Source: Shewanella kaireitica (GTDB lineage Bacteria > Pseudomonadota > Gammaproteobacteria > Enterobacterales > Shewanellaceae). From it: DNA of 64,000 nt. Both the position numbers and the translations under genes were made by a program. Below are positions 46,818 through 56,435 of this stretch, piece after piece. The stretch spans positions 1 through 64,000 of the forward strand of contig NZ_JAKIKQ010000009.1 in assembly GCF_023284045.1 (NCBI RefSeq), given 5' to 3'. Under the pieces are notes generated by a model. It did no database searches. It worked only from the letters and a program-made list of their open reading frames with translations, and had not been told where the DNA came from. Position 1 is the first letter of the stretch. Every line of letters begins with the position of its first letter.

Positions 46818-47705
46818 TTGAAATTTCAATTTTTACGTCGTCACATAATGAGCAAGGCTCTGTTACTTTTCTGCCCTTTAGCAGTATTTTACGTTGTTTG
46901 GACGACACAGCAGCAAGGTGTTCTAGATGCAACCCAAGACTACGGTATGTTTTTCTTTGTTGGAGTTATTGGGGCTATCTTTGCTAACTCCACAGGAGCT
47001 GGCGGAGGGGTTATATTTATCCCGGTTTTTAGTGGCTTAGGGCTAGAGCCTCTTCAAAGTATTTCTACTTCTTTCGCGATTCAATGTTTTGGCATGACAG
47101 CTGGGGCACTTACCTGGTGGCGTTACCGCGAAACACAGGCTAACAACTCATGGCCTCAGTTTTACAAAATTGTATCTGTATGTACTCCATTTTCGATATC
47201 GGGGCTTTGGCTATGCCAATGGCTCGGATTCCCCCCACCTCAATCTATGCTTTTTACCTTCGGACTATTCTCAATAATGTTAGGTACAGCCCTAATCTTC
47301 AAATTACGCTATCCGGACTCATATTCTGATATGACCTTAATCAATCGCCATGACTTTATAGCATTGGCTGGTATTAGTTTTATTGGTGGCATTATCACAG
47401 CTTGGTTATCTGTCGGTGTAGGAGAGCTAATTGCCACTTATCTGCTCTTTAGAAAAGTTAATCCTGTAATGTCTGTTGCTATTGCAGTCATAGTGTCAGC
47501 GTTTACTGTTTGGGGGAGTGCCTACATTCATTTTACTGAAGATACTAAGACGCTATTTAATATAGTTATTTTTGCGGGGCCTGGTGCAATTTTGGGTGGA
47601 CTATTTGCTCGTAAACTGGTGTTACACCTTTCAGCTAAAAAATTAAAAGCCTTCTTTGGGGTATGGATAATTTTATCTGGGCTAACTGTGCTCATCTTTG
47701 AATAG
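46818..47705 (+). CDS. TSUP (TauE/SafE) family membrane permease
   Basis: The membrane protein of about 295 residues has eight or so hydrophobic helices and the TSUP signature GAIFANSTGAGGGVIFIPVFSGLGLEPLQSISTSFAIQ. TSUP proteins move sulfite, organosulfonates or other small anions; the substrate here cannot be told. The frame is open from an ATG at 46779 without a ribosome binding site, while AAAGAGG at 46803-46809 is well placed for the TTG at 46818. A third option is the ATG at 46848. It is divergent from the chemoreceptor operon, and NagR control is uncertain. Confidence 0.78.
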   Translation: MKFQFLRRHIMSKALLLFCPLAVFYVVWTTQQQGVLDATQDYGMFFFVGVIGAIFANSTGAGGGVIFIPVFSGLGLEPLQSISTSFAIQCFGMTAGALTWWRYRETQANNSWPQFYKIVSVCTPFSISGLWLCQWLGFPPPQSMLFTFGLFSIMLGTALIFKLRYPDSYSDMTLINRHDFIALAGISFIGGIITAWLSVGVGELIATYLLFRKVNPVMSVAIAVIVSAFTVWGSAYIHFTEDTKTLFNIVIFAGPGAILGGLFARKLVLHLSAKKLKAFFGVWIILSGLTVLIFE

Positions 47706-47963
47706 CTGCACTTTAGTAGTGCTTTTACTTAACTCCAGCGAGCTTTGCTATAGAAAGGGAAAGCTATTGATAAAGAGTTTTTGAATACTGAGAGTGATGT
47801 CATTTCCAAATATATTGTACCTTCACGGCTATTTCCGCTCCGTATCGCAGTTTTCTTTGCAAATAATTTTGAGACAGAATTAATCAGTAAACTCGCCATA
47901 ACCATAGCCAAGGGTCAGCTAGTTAAAAGCACACAAATATCTATTCGAGTATAACCACTCGAA
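47706..47963. other. intergenic region upstream of the sapC operator
   Basis: Apart from the palindrome at its right edge I see no gene here. A 60-codon frame on the minus strand has no ribosome binding site and no protein-like pattern. Confidence 0.4.
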
Positions 47964-47979
47964 TTGACAGCGCTGTCAA
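47964..47979. promoter_or_regulatory. NagR operator upstream of sapC
   Basis: TTGACAGCGCTGTCAA is a perfect 16-bp palindrome of the locus type, about 130 bp upstream of the sapC start codon. Confidence 0.85.
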
Positions 47980-48109
47980 AAAACGTTACAAATAATTCAC
48001 AAACTATAAACCACCCTAATAATTTAAAATGATACTTTTAGGCACTCGTGTGGGTTTATAGTCATTAGAATGACAAACTATCAGAAATAGTGACAAGGAT
48101 TAGCAAACA

Positions 48110-48832
48110 ATGAGAAATAGCATTGCCCCATTAAACGCGGATAAACACCTTAATATTGCGATTGAAGAATCAAAAGACTTCCGTCGTTTTGCAGAGCAAC
48201 ACCTCATTCCTGTGGTATTTCATGAATTTCAACATCTAGCCACCGAGTTTCCTTTGGTTTTTGTAAAGAATAGTGAAACAGGACAATTTATCCCAGTTGC
48301 TCTTATGGGGATCAAAAATGGTTTAAACCTATACTGCCAACAACAGGAATGGCAGACAATTTTAAGGCCTATGGGGTTTAATAACGCGCCGTTATCGCTC
48401 TTCAAAACAGATGAAAAAAGTGACGATGTGATGGTTTGTGTCGATGAAAGTAGTGAGTTAGTCGTAGCAAAAGGTGGACACCGCTTATTTAATGACGATA
48501 AAGAGCAATCCGACTATCTTAAAGCACGCACAAAGGCACTGGTTGACATAGCTTCATATAGCCACCAAACAGCTAATATCTGCCAATTCTTAGCTTCAAA
48601 AGGGTTATTAACCCCTAAACAGCTTAGTGTTAAACTATTGAAAGATGAGCAAGTCATTAATATAGATGGTGTCTATATTGTCGATGAAAAACAACTGAAT
48701 AGCTTAAAAAATGATGACTTTTTGACATTAAAAGAAAAAGGCCTACTCCCGCTAATCTATGCTCACTTAACCTCACTACAACAACTGGCAAGGCTCATTG
48801 ATAAACAAAATCAGTATGACTTAAATCAGTAG
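48110..48832 (+). CDS. SapC family protein
   Basis: The 240-residue soluble protein has the SapC-family core FHEFQHLATEFPLVFVKNSETGQFIPVALMGI-type sequence near residues 35-65, followed by RPMGFNNAPLSLF. The family owes its name to a Campylobacter surface-layer-associated gene and has no established biochemistry. In Alteromonadales and Caulobacterales such genes sit beside TonB receptors and halogenase homologues, as here. It converges on the halogenase-like gene and has its own NagR palindrome. Confidence 0.85.
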   Translation: MRNSIAPLNADKHLNIAIEESKDFRRFAEQHLIPVVFHEFQHLATEFPLVFVKNSETGQFIPVALMGIKNGLNLYCQQQEWQTILRPMGFNNAPLSLFKTDEKSDDVMVCVDESSELVVAKGGHRLFNDDKEQSDYLKARTKALVDIASYSHQTANICQFLASKGLLTPKQLSVKLLKDEQVINIDGVYIVDEKQLNSLKNDDFLTLKEKGLLPLIYAHLTSLQQLARLIDKQNQYDLNQ

Positions 48833-48841
48833 AATGAGCGT

Positions 48842-48867
48842 GTCGCAGTAACAAGATTTACTGCGAC
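48842..48867. terminator. hairpin between the convergent sapC and halogenase-like genes
   Basis: GTCGCAGTAA and TTACTGCGAC form a perfect 10-bp stem around a 6-nt loop, 9 bp past the sapC stop and 21 bp past the halogenase stop. There is no strong T-run. Confidence 0.65.
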
Positions 48868-48888
48868 GCTTAGCCCTATATAAAGCGA

Positions 48889-50415
48889 CTATATCTTCTG
48901 TAATCCATATCGGTTGATTTTATCCAACAATTGCCTATGTTCTGGCAGCTCATCTGCCATTTTATTAGCTATCAGCTCTAACTTTTTATGCTGTTCTAAA
49001 GTGGCTTCATTGATTTGAATATCACAAGAGCCTACTTCAGGCATGCTCTCCATGCCATATAAAACATACAGATAATTTTCCAAATCAAAGATTTCGAATT
49101 TGCTGAAAAAGTCTTCTCTATTGGGGACAAAACTTTGCCAAAGCGACAGTCGTTTAGTTAATTCGGCAGACATCGTTTCAGGTAGCCGATTATCAATCCA
49201 AAACTGCGAATCGGTTCGATCTGATAAACAATAGTGGAGCTTTATAAAGTCGACCACTCGTTCCCAAGCATATTGCATCACATGGTTAAATCGGTCTCTT
49301 GTTAGAGACTGTAGCTCAGTGGTTGTTGGGAAACGATCAGCTAAAAAACCAGCGGCAAAGTCGGTTAGCAAAATAGAGGTTGCTTCTAACGGCTCAAGAA
49401 ACCCTTGAGCTAAACCAAGCGCTACACAGTTCTTTTCCCACGAACGTTCCCTATAGCCCACTGTCATAGGTAAAGTACGGTGCTGATATTGATCTAGCTT
49501 ACCGCCCAAATACTTATTCAGCTTTTCTTCTGCTGCAACATCGTCCATATACTTTGTTGAATAGACAAAACCAACACCTCTGCGATTACTCAGGGCAATA
49601 TCCCAGATCCAGCCAGCTTGATGTGCCGTCGCGATAGTAAAAGGAGGGATCGGGGCGTCTGCAGCCGTTGGCACTTGTACCGCAATCGCCTTATCAACAA
49701 ATAGCTGCTCAGCCTTACTCACAAAAGGAACCTTCAGTGCTTTATCTATTAATAGCGAAGCAAAACCACTGCAATCTATGTAAAAATCAAATTCAAGTGT
49801 ACCTTTGGTGTCTGTCTCGAGAGATTTTATCTCTCCTTCAGGGCCAAGAATAACTTTACCGACGTTTGCTGTAATATGTTCTACATTGAACTTCTCACAC
49901 GCGTTCGCCCCCAAGAGTTTGGCAAACTTAGCGGCATTAAGATGATAAGCGTAACCTAGATGACCTCGATACTCTGCATCACGAATGGTTTTAGGTCCTT
50001 TGTAGGCCTCACAAACTGCATGCTGGGGAGAAACAGACTGCGCATAGGGTTTGCCCTTTTTTAATAGCCATAGGCGAGTCAGGTCCTCGCCAATAGGGCC
50101 TGGCATATCAAACAAGTGATGATAAAAATTATCTTTAGCATGTTTGGTGTTATCGAGCCAATTAGCGAACTTTATCGATTGCTTAAACGTTACATCACAA
50201 CTGCGAATAAACTCAGTTTCACTGATGCCAAAACTTTGTAATGACTGGCGTATAGCAGGAACGGTACCCTCCCCTACTCCGATCGTTGGGATATCAGGCG
50301 ACTCGATAAGCGTAACGGATAAATGGTCATGATTGACCGCCATTTTCCCCAAATGGTTCGCGGCTAGCCAACCTGCAGTCCCCCCTCCAACAATCGCTAT
50401 TTTTTTTATATTCAT
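48889..50415 (-). CDS. flavin-dependent tryptophan-halogenase family protein
   Basis: The 508-residue protein has the FAD motif IVGGGTAGWLAA at residues 8-19. Lys78 in TFKQSIKFANW aligns with the catalytic lysine of PrnA-type halogenases, and Glu344 in GFLEPLEATSI aligns with the catalytic glutamate. The WxWxIP signature appears as WIWDIA (269-274), with Pro replaced by Ala. It is therefore a flavoprotein that may halogenate or otherwise oxidise an unknown substrate. It lies after the TonB receptor, with a terminator between. Confidence 0.85.
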   Translation of the reverse strand: MNIKKIAIVGGGTAGWLAANHLGKMAVNHDHLSVTLIESPDIPTIGVGEGTVPAIRQSLQSFGISETEFIRSCDVTFKQSIKFANWLDNTKHAKDNFYHHLFDMPGPIGEDLTRLWLLKKGKPYAQSVSPQHAVCEAYKGPKTIRDAEYRGHLGYAYHLNAAKFAKLLGANACEKFNVEHITANVGKVILGPEGEIKSLETDTKGTLEFDFYIDCSGFASLLIDKALKVPFVSKAEQLFVDKAIAVQVPTAADAPIPPFTIATAHQAGWIWDIALSNRRGVGFVYSTKYMDDVAAEEKLNKYLGGKLDQYQHRTLPMTVGYRERSWEKNCVALGLAQGFLEPLEATSILLTDFAAGFLADRFPTTTELQSLTRDRFNHVMQYAWERVVDFIKLHYCLSDRTDSQFWIDNRLPETMSAELTKRLSLWQSFVPNREDFFSKFEIFDLENYLYVLYGMESMPEVGSCDIQINEATLEQHKKLELIANKMADELPEHRQLLDKINRYGLQKI

Positions 50416-50531
50416 AAGTCCCCTTCACATGCACTGGCGGAAAATCTAGTAATGACAGCGAAATACTAACGCCCTAATAAGTGCTATTACGCTAGCTTAA
50501 CTAGAGTATTTATCATGCATATTATCTAACA

Positions 50532-50557
50532 AAAAGCCCAGCAATTGCTGGGCTTTT
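50532..50557. terminator. intrinsic terminator downstream of the TonB receptor gene
   Basis: AAAAGCCCAGCAA and TTGCTGGGCTTTT form a nearly loopless perfect palindrome with T-runs in both directions, 19 bp past the receptor stop. Confidence 0.88.
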
Positions 50558-50575
50558 ATAGAGTTATATTTAGCT

Positions 50576-53182
50576 TTAGAAGCGTAGAGCAACACCTAGC
50601 TTATAACGAGCTTCACCTTCGAAGCTCCATGCTGGGTAACCATTCTTAAGTTCTGGTTTAACTTCTGCAGAATCTGGAGCAACACCAAGTTGAACACTGT
50701 CTTCTTCAAGTAAGTTAACCACTTCAAAGGTCACTGATAAGTAATCAGTAATATTGTAGTTAGCGCTTAAATCTACTGTGCCATAAGCTTGGTGCTCACG
50801 GTTGCCGTAGAAACCAGGTAATTCACGGATCATGTACTCACTGCGCCAGTTGTATGCAGCACGAGCAGAGAAGTCTTCAAGTTCATAGTAACCAACTAAG
50901 TTTACAGTGTGCTTAGAAGAATCAGAGAATACACTCACTTCATCAGGGTAGTTATCAGCAGGAGCATCTGATTCGGCAAATGTATAGTTAGCAGAGTAAC
51001 CTAAGCCATTTTCAAATGAATCTTGTAACTGAAGTTCAACACCTTGAATTTGGCCGCCTGTGCCATTCTTCTTGGTTGATTTAGTCCAGCTATCTAGACC
51101 TGAATCAGGGTCAATAATTCCGATACTTTGATCCAAGATTTGATCTGATGTAATAAACGAGCTGATATCTTTAATAAAGTATGTTGCCGCAACCAATCCA
51201 TCAGGACTGAAGTACCATTCAACGCCCAAGTCAGCTTGAGTCGCTTTAAATGGCTTAAGAGCAATATTACCGGTGTTTACAACTTCATTGCCTGCAGTAC
51301 CATCGTTATAACCTGCTAATGCTGATGATGCGAACATATCACCGTAGTTAGGACGTGATATAACCTGCGATGCAGATGTTCTGATAATAACGTCAGGTGC
51401 AACATCAAACGCTACGTTAACACTTGGAAGCACATCGCTGTAGCTTTCCTTCATTGTGCTTAGGTCGTCAGCATATGAACCGTCAGCTTGTAGCTTGTAG
51501 TAGTCAGATGAAGCATCGGTAGAGATATAACGTAAGCCGAAGTTACCGCGAATACCATCTGATTCAAAATTAGCCATTAAATAAAGCGCTAAATTCTCTT
51601 CGTTAATAGTACCGTAACCAGACTTATAAACTGTTCCTGTTTTATCAAAACCACCAACGGCTGCTGCTGCATCTTTTAACATCGCATCCATATTAGGCTT
51701 AGGCAATGTAAAGCCTGCGCCAGACGAAATGGTTCCAGAATAGTAAGCAGAAGCATCTTTTGCTACTACATCAGCATTAACAATAGCAGGGTAAGTCTCT
51801 TGCTTAACATCATGGTCAGCCCAACGAACACCGGTCTTGAAAGAGGTAATAGCACCTAAATCAACAGGTACTGTTACGTCAAACTGTGCATAGGTTTCTT
51901 CGTCAGAGTTAGGTTGTTTCTTTAACGCCCAACCTGCTGGTGATAGTTGACCTTTAAAATCTTCAGCTGTAAATGACTTGTTTGCAATATCGATATTAAC
52001 AACATCGCCAGTCGCGTCGTATGTACCAGCATAATCAGCAGCGTCACCTAACCAAAAACCATAGTTTGAAGTCAAGTCAGTACCACCTTCAGACTTAGTG
52101 TTACCCACTCGGCCTTCTAGGGTGTAGCTATCTGCTTCATACTTGAAATCCAAATCATAAGTATTTGAATCCATGCTAGCTTTACGTGCCCACGTTTGAG
52201 CCCATCCAGAGTTAGCTCCCTTGCCATCTCTACGATAGAAAGTACAAGTGCCTGACGAGTTCTTTTTCTCACAAGCAGCTTCTTTATCATCTGGGAACAT
52301 AGTGAACAAAGAGGTGTTGGCATTGTTCGCTTTCATATCAAGCGACATGATGTTTAAGCCAAACTCTAAATTATCCATTGGACGGAATTGGAATGCACCA
52401 TTAATTGCAGTGCGCTCACGCTCTTGTTCAAATGTAGTTGGAACAATGTCACCCCAACCCACTAGAGATTCAATTCCATTACGTTGATAAGTCGTCTCAG
52501 ATGCAGCAGCAGAGACTAAGAAGCCAAATGTTTCCTGTTCGTTTTTCCAGCTATATAGGCCAGAAAGCTCTGGATCTGTTTCTTCAGAAATAGTGCCATA
52601 ATCGGCTTTAGCACTTACAAAAATTGAATTCGCATCAAGATCTAGTGGCTCACGAGTATTAACAATAACCGTACCACCAATACCGCCTTCAGCAATATCA
52701 GCTTGAGATGATTTATAAACTTCAATCGCGCCAACCATTTCAGGTGGAAGAAGTGAATAGTTGAAACTGCGGTCAATAGCTTGTTGATCATACCAACCTG
52801 TAGAAGCAACTGAATGTCCATTAAGCAAAGTACGTGTTAACTGGCTAGAAGCGCCACGGATCGAAACTTGCTGGCCTTGACCAAACTGACGGTTTACCGC
52901 AACACCCGGTATACGAGCTAATGATTCACCGACATCACCGTCAGGGAACTTACCGATATCTTCAGCAGTAACGGCATCAACAACCGAGTCTGAGAATCTT
53001 TTTGCATTAATTGAAGCTTTCATCGATGCACGCATACCGCGTACTTCAATTTTCTCTATATTCTCATCAGCCGCTACGGGAGCATCAGCATCAGCCGCCA
53101 TAGCAGACATAGAAAAAGCACTACCGAGCAGTAATGCAATGTTTGTAGCTAGTACATTTTTTTTAAAAGTAGATGGTCGCAT
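50576..53182 (-). CDS. TonB-dependent receptor, predicted GlcNAc/chitooligosaccharide uptake
   Basis: The 868-residue outer-membrane receptor has a signal peptide ending SMAADADA. The plug domain is at about residues 55-180 (RIPGVAVNRQFGQGQQVSIRGASSQLTRTLLNGH and GGIGGTVIVNTREP). A 22-strand-type barrel ends in Phe (YKLGVALRF). It imports substrates across the outer membrane using TonB energy. A NagR palindrome 61 bp upstream and the surrounding nag genes point to GlcNAc or chitin oligomers. The specificity is inferred, not visible in the sequence. Confidence 0.9.
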   Translation of the reverse strand: MRPSTFKKNVLATNIALLLGSAFSMSAMAADADAPVAADENIEKIEVRGMRASMKASINAKRFSDSVVDAVTAEDIGKFPDGDVGESLARIPGVAVNRQFGQGQQVSIRGASSQLTRTLLNGHSVASTGWYDQQAIDRSFNYSLLPPEMVGAIEVYKSSQADIAEGGIGGTVIVNTREPLDLDANSIFVSAKADYGTISEETDPELSGLYSWKNEQETFGFLVSAAASETTYQRNGIESLVGWGDIVPTTFEQERERTAINGAFQFRPMDNLEFGLNIMSLDMKANNANTSLFTMFPDDKEAACEKKNSSGTCTFYRRDGKGANSGWAQTWARKASMDSNTYDLDFKYEADSYTLEGRVGNTKSEGGTDLTSNYGFWLGDAADYAGTYDATGDVVNIDIANKSFTAEDFKGQLSPAGWALKKQPNSDEETYAQFDVTVPVDLGAITSFKTGVRWADHDVKQETYPAIVNADVVAKDASAYYSGTISSGAGFTLPKPNMDAMLKDAAAAVGGFDKTGTVYKSGYGTINEENLALYLMANFESDGIRGNFGLRYISTDASSDYYKLQADGSYADDLSTMKESYSDVLPSVNVAFDVAPDVIIRTSASQVISRPNYGDMFASSALAGYNDGTAGNEVVNTGNIALKPFKATQADLGVEWYFSPDGLVAATYFIKDISSFITSDQILDQSIGIIDPDSGLDSWTKSTKKNGTGGQIQGVELQLQDSFENGLGYSANYTFAESDAPADNYPDEVSVFSDSSKHTVNLVGYYELEDFSARAAYNWRSEYMIRELPGFYGNREHQAYGTVDLSANYNITDYLSVTFEVVNLLEEDSVQLGVAPDSAEVKPELKNGYPAWSFEGEARYKLGVALRF

Positions 53183-53242
53183 CTCGTTTCCCTTCCATAA
53201 CTTATTATCTTTTTTTTATATCCATAACCATTCCCCAACCGG

Positions 53243-53259
53243 AATGACAACGCTGTCAT
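53243..53259. promoter_or_regulatory. NagR operator between the TonB receptor and nagR
   Basis: AATGACAACGCTGTCAT is 61 bp upstream of the receptor start codon and about 350 bp from nagR. It is best placed to regulate the receptor gene. Confidence 0.85.
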
Positions 53260-53605
53260 GTCTAGAGCAAACATTACACAATATTTAACAGCTGCGCCAC
53301 AACAAAATAACTGGCACGTCAAATATATCTCTTAAAAACAACATAAAGATAAATGGTAAAACATTATTAGTGTTTAAATACAGAAAGTTAAATCGCTAAC
53401 GCGTATCATAAAAAGATGTAATATTTTTTTTAAATATGGAAAAAAATCTAAAAAACTGCACCTTGATGATTGCTAATTCCAGTAAAAGTTCGCACTATAC
53501 GGCTAAAATCGATAACAAATACAACTACGCACAGCCTAAATGTTAATGGCGCGTTACTAGTTTAGTACTGTTGTCCAGCTCTCTAATTAATGAGAAAACA
53601 GCTTT

Positions 53606-54619
53606 ATGAAAGTCACAATTAATGATGTCGCTAAATATGCTGGCGTATCGATAAAAACTGTCTCGAGGGTTACCAATAACGAACCTTCAGTCAAACAGGC
53701 AACGATTGATAAAGTTAATGACGCGATTCAAGCGCTAAATTACCAACCGAATCTTGCAGCAAGAAACCTCGCAGGAACAAGCTCTTATGTAATCGGCTTT
53801 ATTTATGATAATCCGAATGCCTATTATATTATCGATATGCAAAACGGTATTTTGTCTGCTTGTAAAGATCTTGGCTATGAACTACTCATCCACCCTTGTG
53901 ACTCCAAGTCTGCAGGTATATGCGAAGAATTAATAAAGCTTGTAAAACACAACCGTTTATCTGGATTAGTGCTTACCCCCCCGTTATCTGAAGATCCGGT
54001 TATATTGGCAGCCCTTGATCAGATTGACGCTAGCTATGTCCGCATTATTGCGGGGGAAAAGGTTGAAGATAACAATGGTCTTGCGGTGCTCGTTAACGAT
54101 AAATCAGGCGCAATCGCCATCACACAACACTTGATCGACCTTGGTCATAAGCGCATTGCTTTCCTAAGTGGTGATGAGCAACATGAATCAACTAAAGAGC
54201 GATTAGCTGGGTTTAAGCAGGCGTTAACTGATAATCACATTACTCTCGATGATAGTTTAGTTATTGATGGGCAATATTCTTTTGAATCGGGAGTAGACGG
54301 GGCCAAGAAGCTGCTTAATCAGTCAGATAAGCCAACTGCAATCGTTGCATGTAACGATGAAATTGCGGCGGGAGCATTGTTCGCAGCAAGGCTTGAGGGA
54401 GTTGATATTCCTGCTGATATTTCAATTGTTGGTTTTGAGGATAGCCCTTTCTCTCGCCAAACTTGGCCTAAACTGACCACCGTACATCAGCCTAACGAGA
54501 AAATTGCCCAGATTGCAACCGAGCTGCTAATTGCAAAGCGTCGAGCCCAAACTTCTGAACAGTCTAGAGTATTTGTACCAGAGCCTGTTATACGCGACTC
54601 ATCAAGCTCACCGAAATAA
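53606..54619 (+). CDS. nagR: LacI family repressor NagR
   Basis: The 337-residue regulator has an N-terminal LacI helix-turn-helix (TINDVAKYAGVSIKTVSRVTNNEP, residues 3-26) with hinge helix NYQPNLAARNLAG. The periplasmic-binding-like effector domain ends with FEDSPFSRQTWPKLTTVHQP. Its location at the end of the GlcNAc locus, divergent from the TonB receptor, and the five CG-centred palindromes typical of LacI operators support NagR. The inducer is probably GlcNAc or a phosphorylated derivative. Confidence 0.88.
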   Translation: MKVTINDVAKYAGVSIKTVSRVTNNEPSVKQATIDKVNDAIQALNYQPNLAARNLAGTSSYVIGFIYDNPNAYYIIDMQNGILSACKDLGYELLIHPCDSKSAGICEELIKLVKHNRLSGLVLTPPLSEDPVILAALDQIDASYVRIIAGEKVEDNNGLAVLVNDKSGAIAITQHLIDLGHKRIAFLSGDEQHESTKERLAGFKQALTDNHITLDDSLVIDGQYSFESGVDGAKKLLNQSDKPTAIVACNDEIAAGALFAARLEGVDIPADISIVGFEDSPFSRQTWPKLTTVHQPNEKIAQIATELLIAKRRAQTSEQSRVFVPEPVIRDSSSSPK

Positions 54620-54670
54620 ACTTTTTAAACCGTTTAACCGAATAATAAATACCGCAACTAAGCAAATTAT

Positions 54671-54715
54671 CACATGCTTTATTGGGTTAAAGCATGTGAA
54701 AGACTGCTCGCAGTC

Positions 54716-54717
<2 letters not shown>
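54671..54717. terminator. two consecutive hairpins between nagR and glnB
   Basis: CACATGCTTT/AAAGCATGTG (54671-54698) and AAGACTGC/GCAGTCTT (54700-54717) are perfect stems between the convergent genes. The second touches the glnB stop codon. They probably terminate one or both transcripts. Confidence 0.6.
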
Positions 54718-55153
<436 letters not shown>

Positions 55154-55297
55154 TTAAAAGTAAATGCAGTCTTCTTATAACGGAACAATCTAAATAATCA
55201 GCCGAGATTGAGAAAGCATGGTAACTATACTGACGTATGTTACTCAAAAGCTAACTCGTTGCAGGATGCAATTTAGATTATTCAAGGAAGAGGCCGC

Positions 55298-55813
55298 ATG
55301 GATATAAACAAACATGGATTTACATTAGTTGAGCTTATCGTCACATTAGCCGTGAGCGCAATATTATTGGCAATCGCATTACCGTCATTTACATCTTTAT
55401 ATGCCTACATTAGAGCAGACACGAATATAAGAAAGATTCAGCAGTCTATTCAACTCGCAAGAAATCATGCTATTACCTACGGCATAAGAGTTACCGTTTG
55501 CCCTATTGTATCTCAGCGCTGTTCCACAAATTGGCGTGAAAACATTAGTGTCTTCACTGATACCGGTGAACCTAAATTGTTAGATGGCAATGACCAACTC
55601 ATTCAATCAGTTGGTCCCTTTCATCAGCAAGATGTCATAGATTTCAATAGAGCAGCGATTAAGTTTCAACCTGACGGCTTAGCAGCAGGCTCCAACGGTA
55701 CCTTCAAATACTGTGCTGACGCGGCATTAGATTCACACGCTAAAGCTATTGTTATCAACCGCTCAGGAAGAGTAAGGATATCTTCCAAAAAAAATATAGA
55801 GTGCTCTTTTTAA
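55298..55813 (+). CDS. FimT/GspH family type IV pseudopilin (1)
   Basis: The 171-residue minor pilin has a short basic leader and the prepilin peptidase site G|FTLVELIVTLAVSAILLAIALP with Glu at mature position 5. The GspH/FimT C-terminal domain follows (RNHAITYGIRVTVCPI, then FQPDGLAAGSNGTFKYC). Such pseudopilins prime pilus assembly; FimT-like ones bind DNA in some naturally competent species. It lies on the strand opposite to the pil operon and next to a second paralogue, and is preceded by AAGGAAGAGG. Confidence 0.88.
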   Translation: MDINKHGFTLVELIVTLAVSAILLAIALPSFTSLYAYIRADTNIRKIQQSIQLARNHAITYGIRVTVCPIVSQRCSTNWRENISVFTDTGEPKLLDGNDQLIQSVGPFHQQDVIDFNRAAIKFQPDGLAAGSNGTFKYCADAALDSHAKAIVINRSGRVRISSKKNIECSF

Positions 55814-55842
55814 CGCTCTTTATTAACTCTGCCAAAAAAACA

Positions 55843-55870
55843 ATCATAGCCAATAAATTGGCTATGATTT
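55843..55870. terminator. intrinsic terminator between the two FimT-like genes
   Basis: ATCATAGCCAAT and ATTGGCTATGAT pair perfectly around AA and are followed by TTT. The two pseudopilin genes are therefore probably separate transcripts. Confidence 0.75.
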
Positions 55871-55941
55871 TACCCGCTAATCTGCTGAAAAATAGTGTAA
55901 AGTTAGCTGTATCGACCTGAAGTGAATACAGGAAAAGGGTT

Positions 55942-56424
55942 ATGCTAGCAATTTTTAAGTTAAAGGGTTTCACACTCGTAGAGCTAATGGTCACTATCGC
56001 TATTGCAGCAATATTAATTACTGTCGGCATGCCATCTCTAACCTCGCTGTATGAGGCTTATCGCAGTGACAGTGAGATAAGAAAGGCGCAACAGGTGCTT
56101 ATGTTTGCAAGGAATCAGGCTATTAGCTACGGCTTAGATGTTACCGTATGTCCACTAGGCAGCAGTTCAAATTCTTGTGGTACCAATTGGATAAAGGGAA
56201 TAACGGTTATCTATGACAACGCCGGAACCAATGAATCACTCAAGGTTATTAATGAGTTTAACTCCCAAGATAGCTTAAGCTTTGCTTCAACCTCCATTGT
56301 ATTTAGCCCCGACGGACTTGCGTCAACTTCAGGGACCATGACTTACTGCCCAGGAGGCTCCTCTAGCTCAAACTGCAAATCTATTGAGCTATCGTCATCA
56401 GGCAGAGTTAACATGCCTGATTAA
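55942..56424 (+). CDS. FimT/GspH family type IV pseudopilin (2)
   Basis: The 160-residue minor pilin is clearly paralogous to its upstream neighbour, sharing G|FTLVELMVTIAIAAILITVGMPSL and ARNQAISYGLDVTVCPLG. It is closer to the FimU/FimT that accompanies PilVWX in other bacteria. The C-terminal Cys residues (TYCPGG and SNCKSIEL) could form a disulfide. It converges on the pilE cluster. Confidence 0.88.
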   Translation: MLAIFKLKGFTLVELMVTIAIAAILITVGMPSLTSLYEAYRSDSEIRKAQQVLMFARNQAISYGLDVTVCPLGSSSNSCGTNWIKGITVIYDNAGTNESLKVINEFNSQDSLSFASTSIVFSPDGLASTSGTMTYCPGGSSSSNCKSIELSSSGRVNMPD

Positions 56425-56435
56425 GTTAACCACGC

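Noticed and set aside
47729..47911. 60-codon minus-strand frame downstream of the TSUP gene
   Set aside because: No ribosome binding site, not recognisable, and located in a convergent/regulatory gap.
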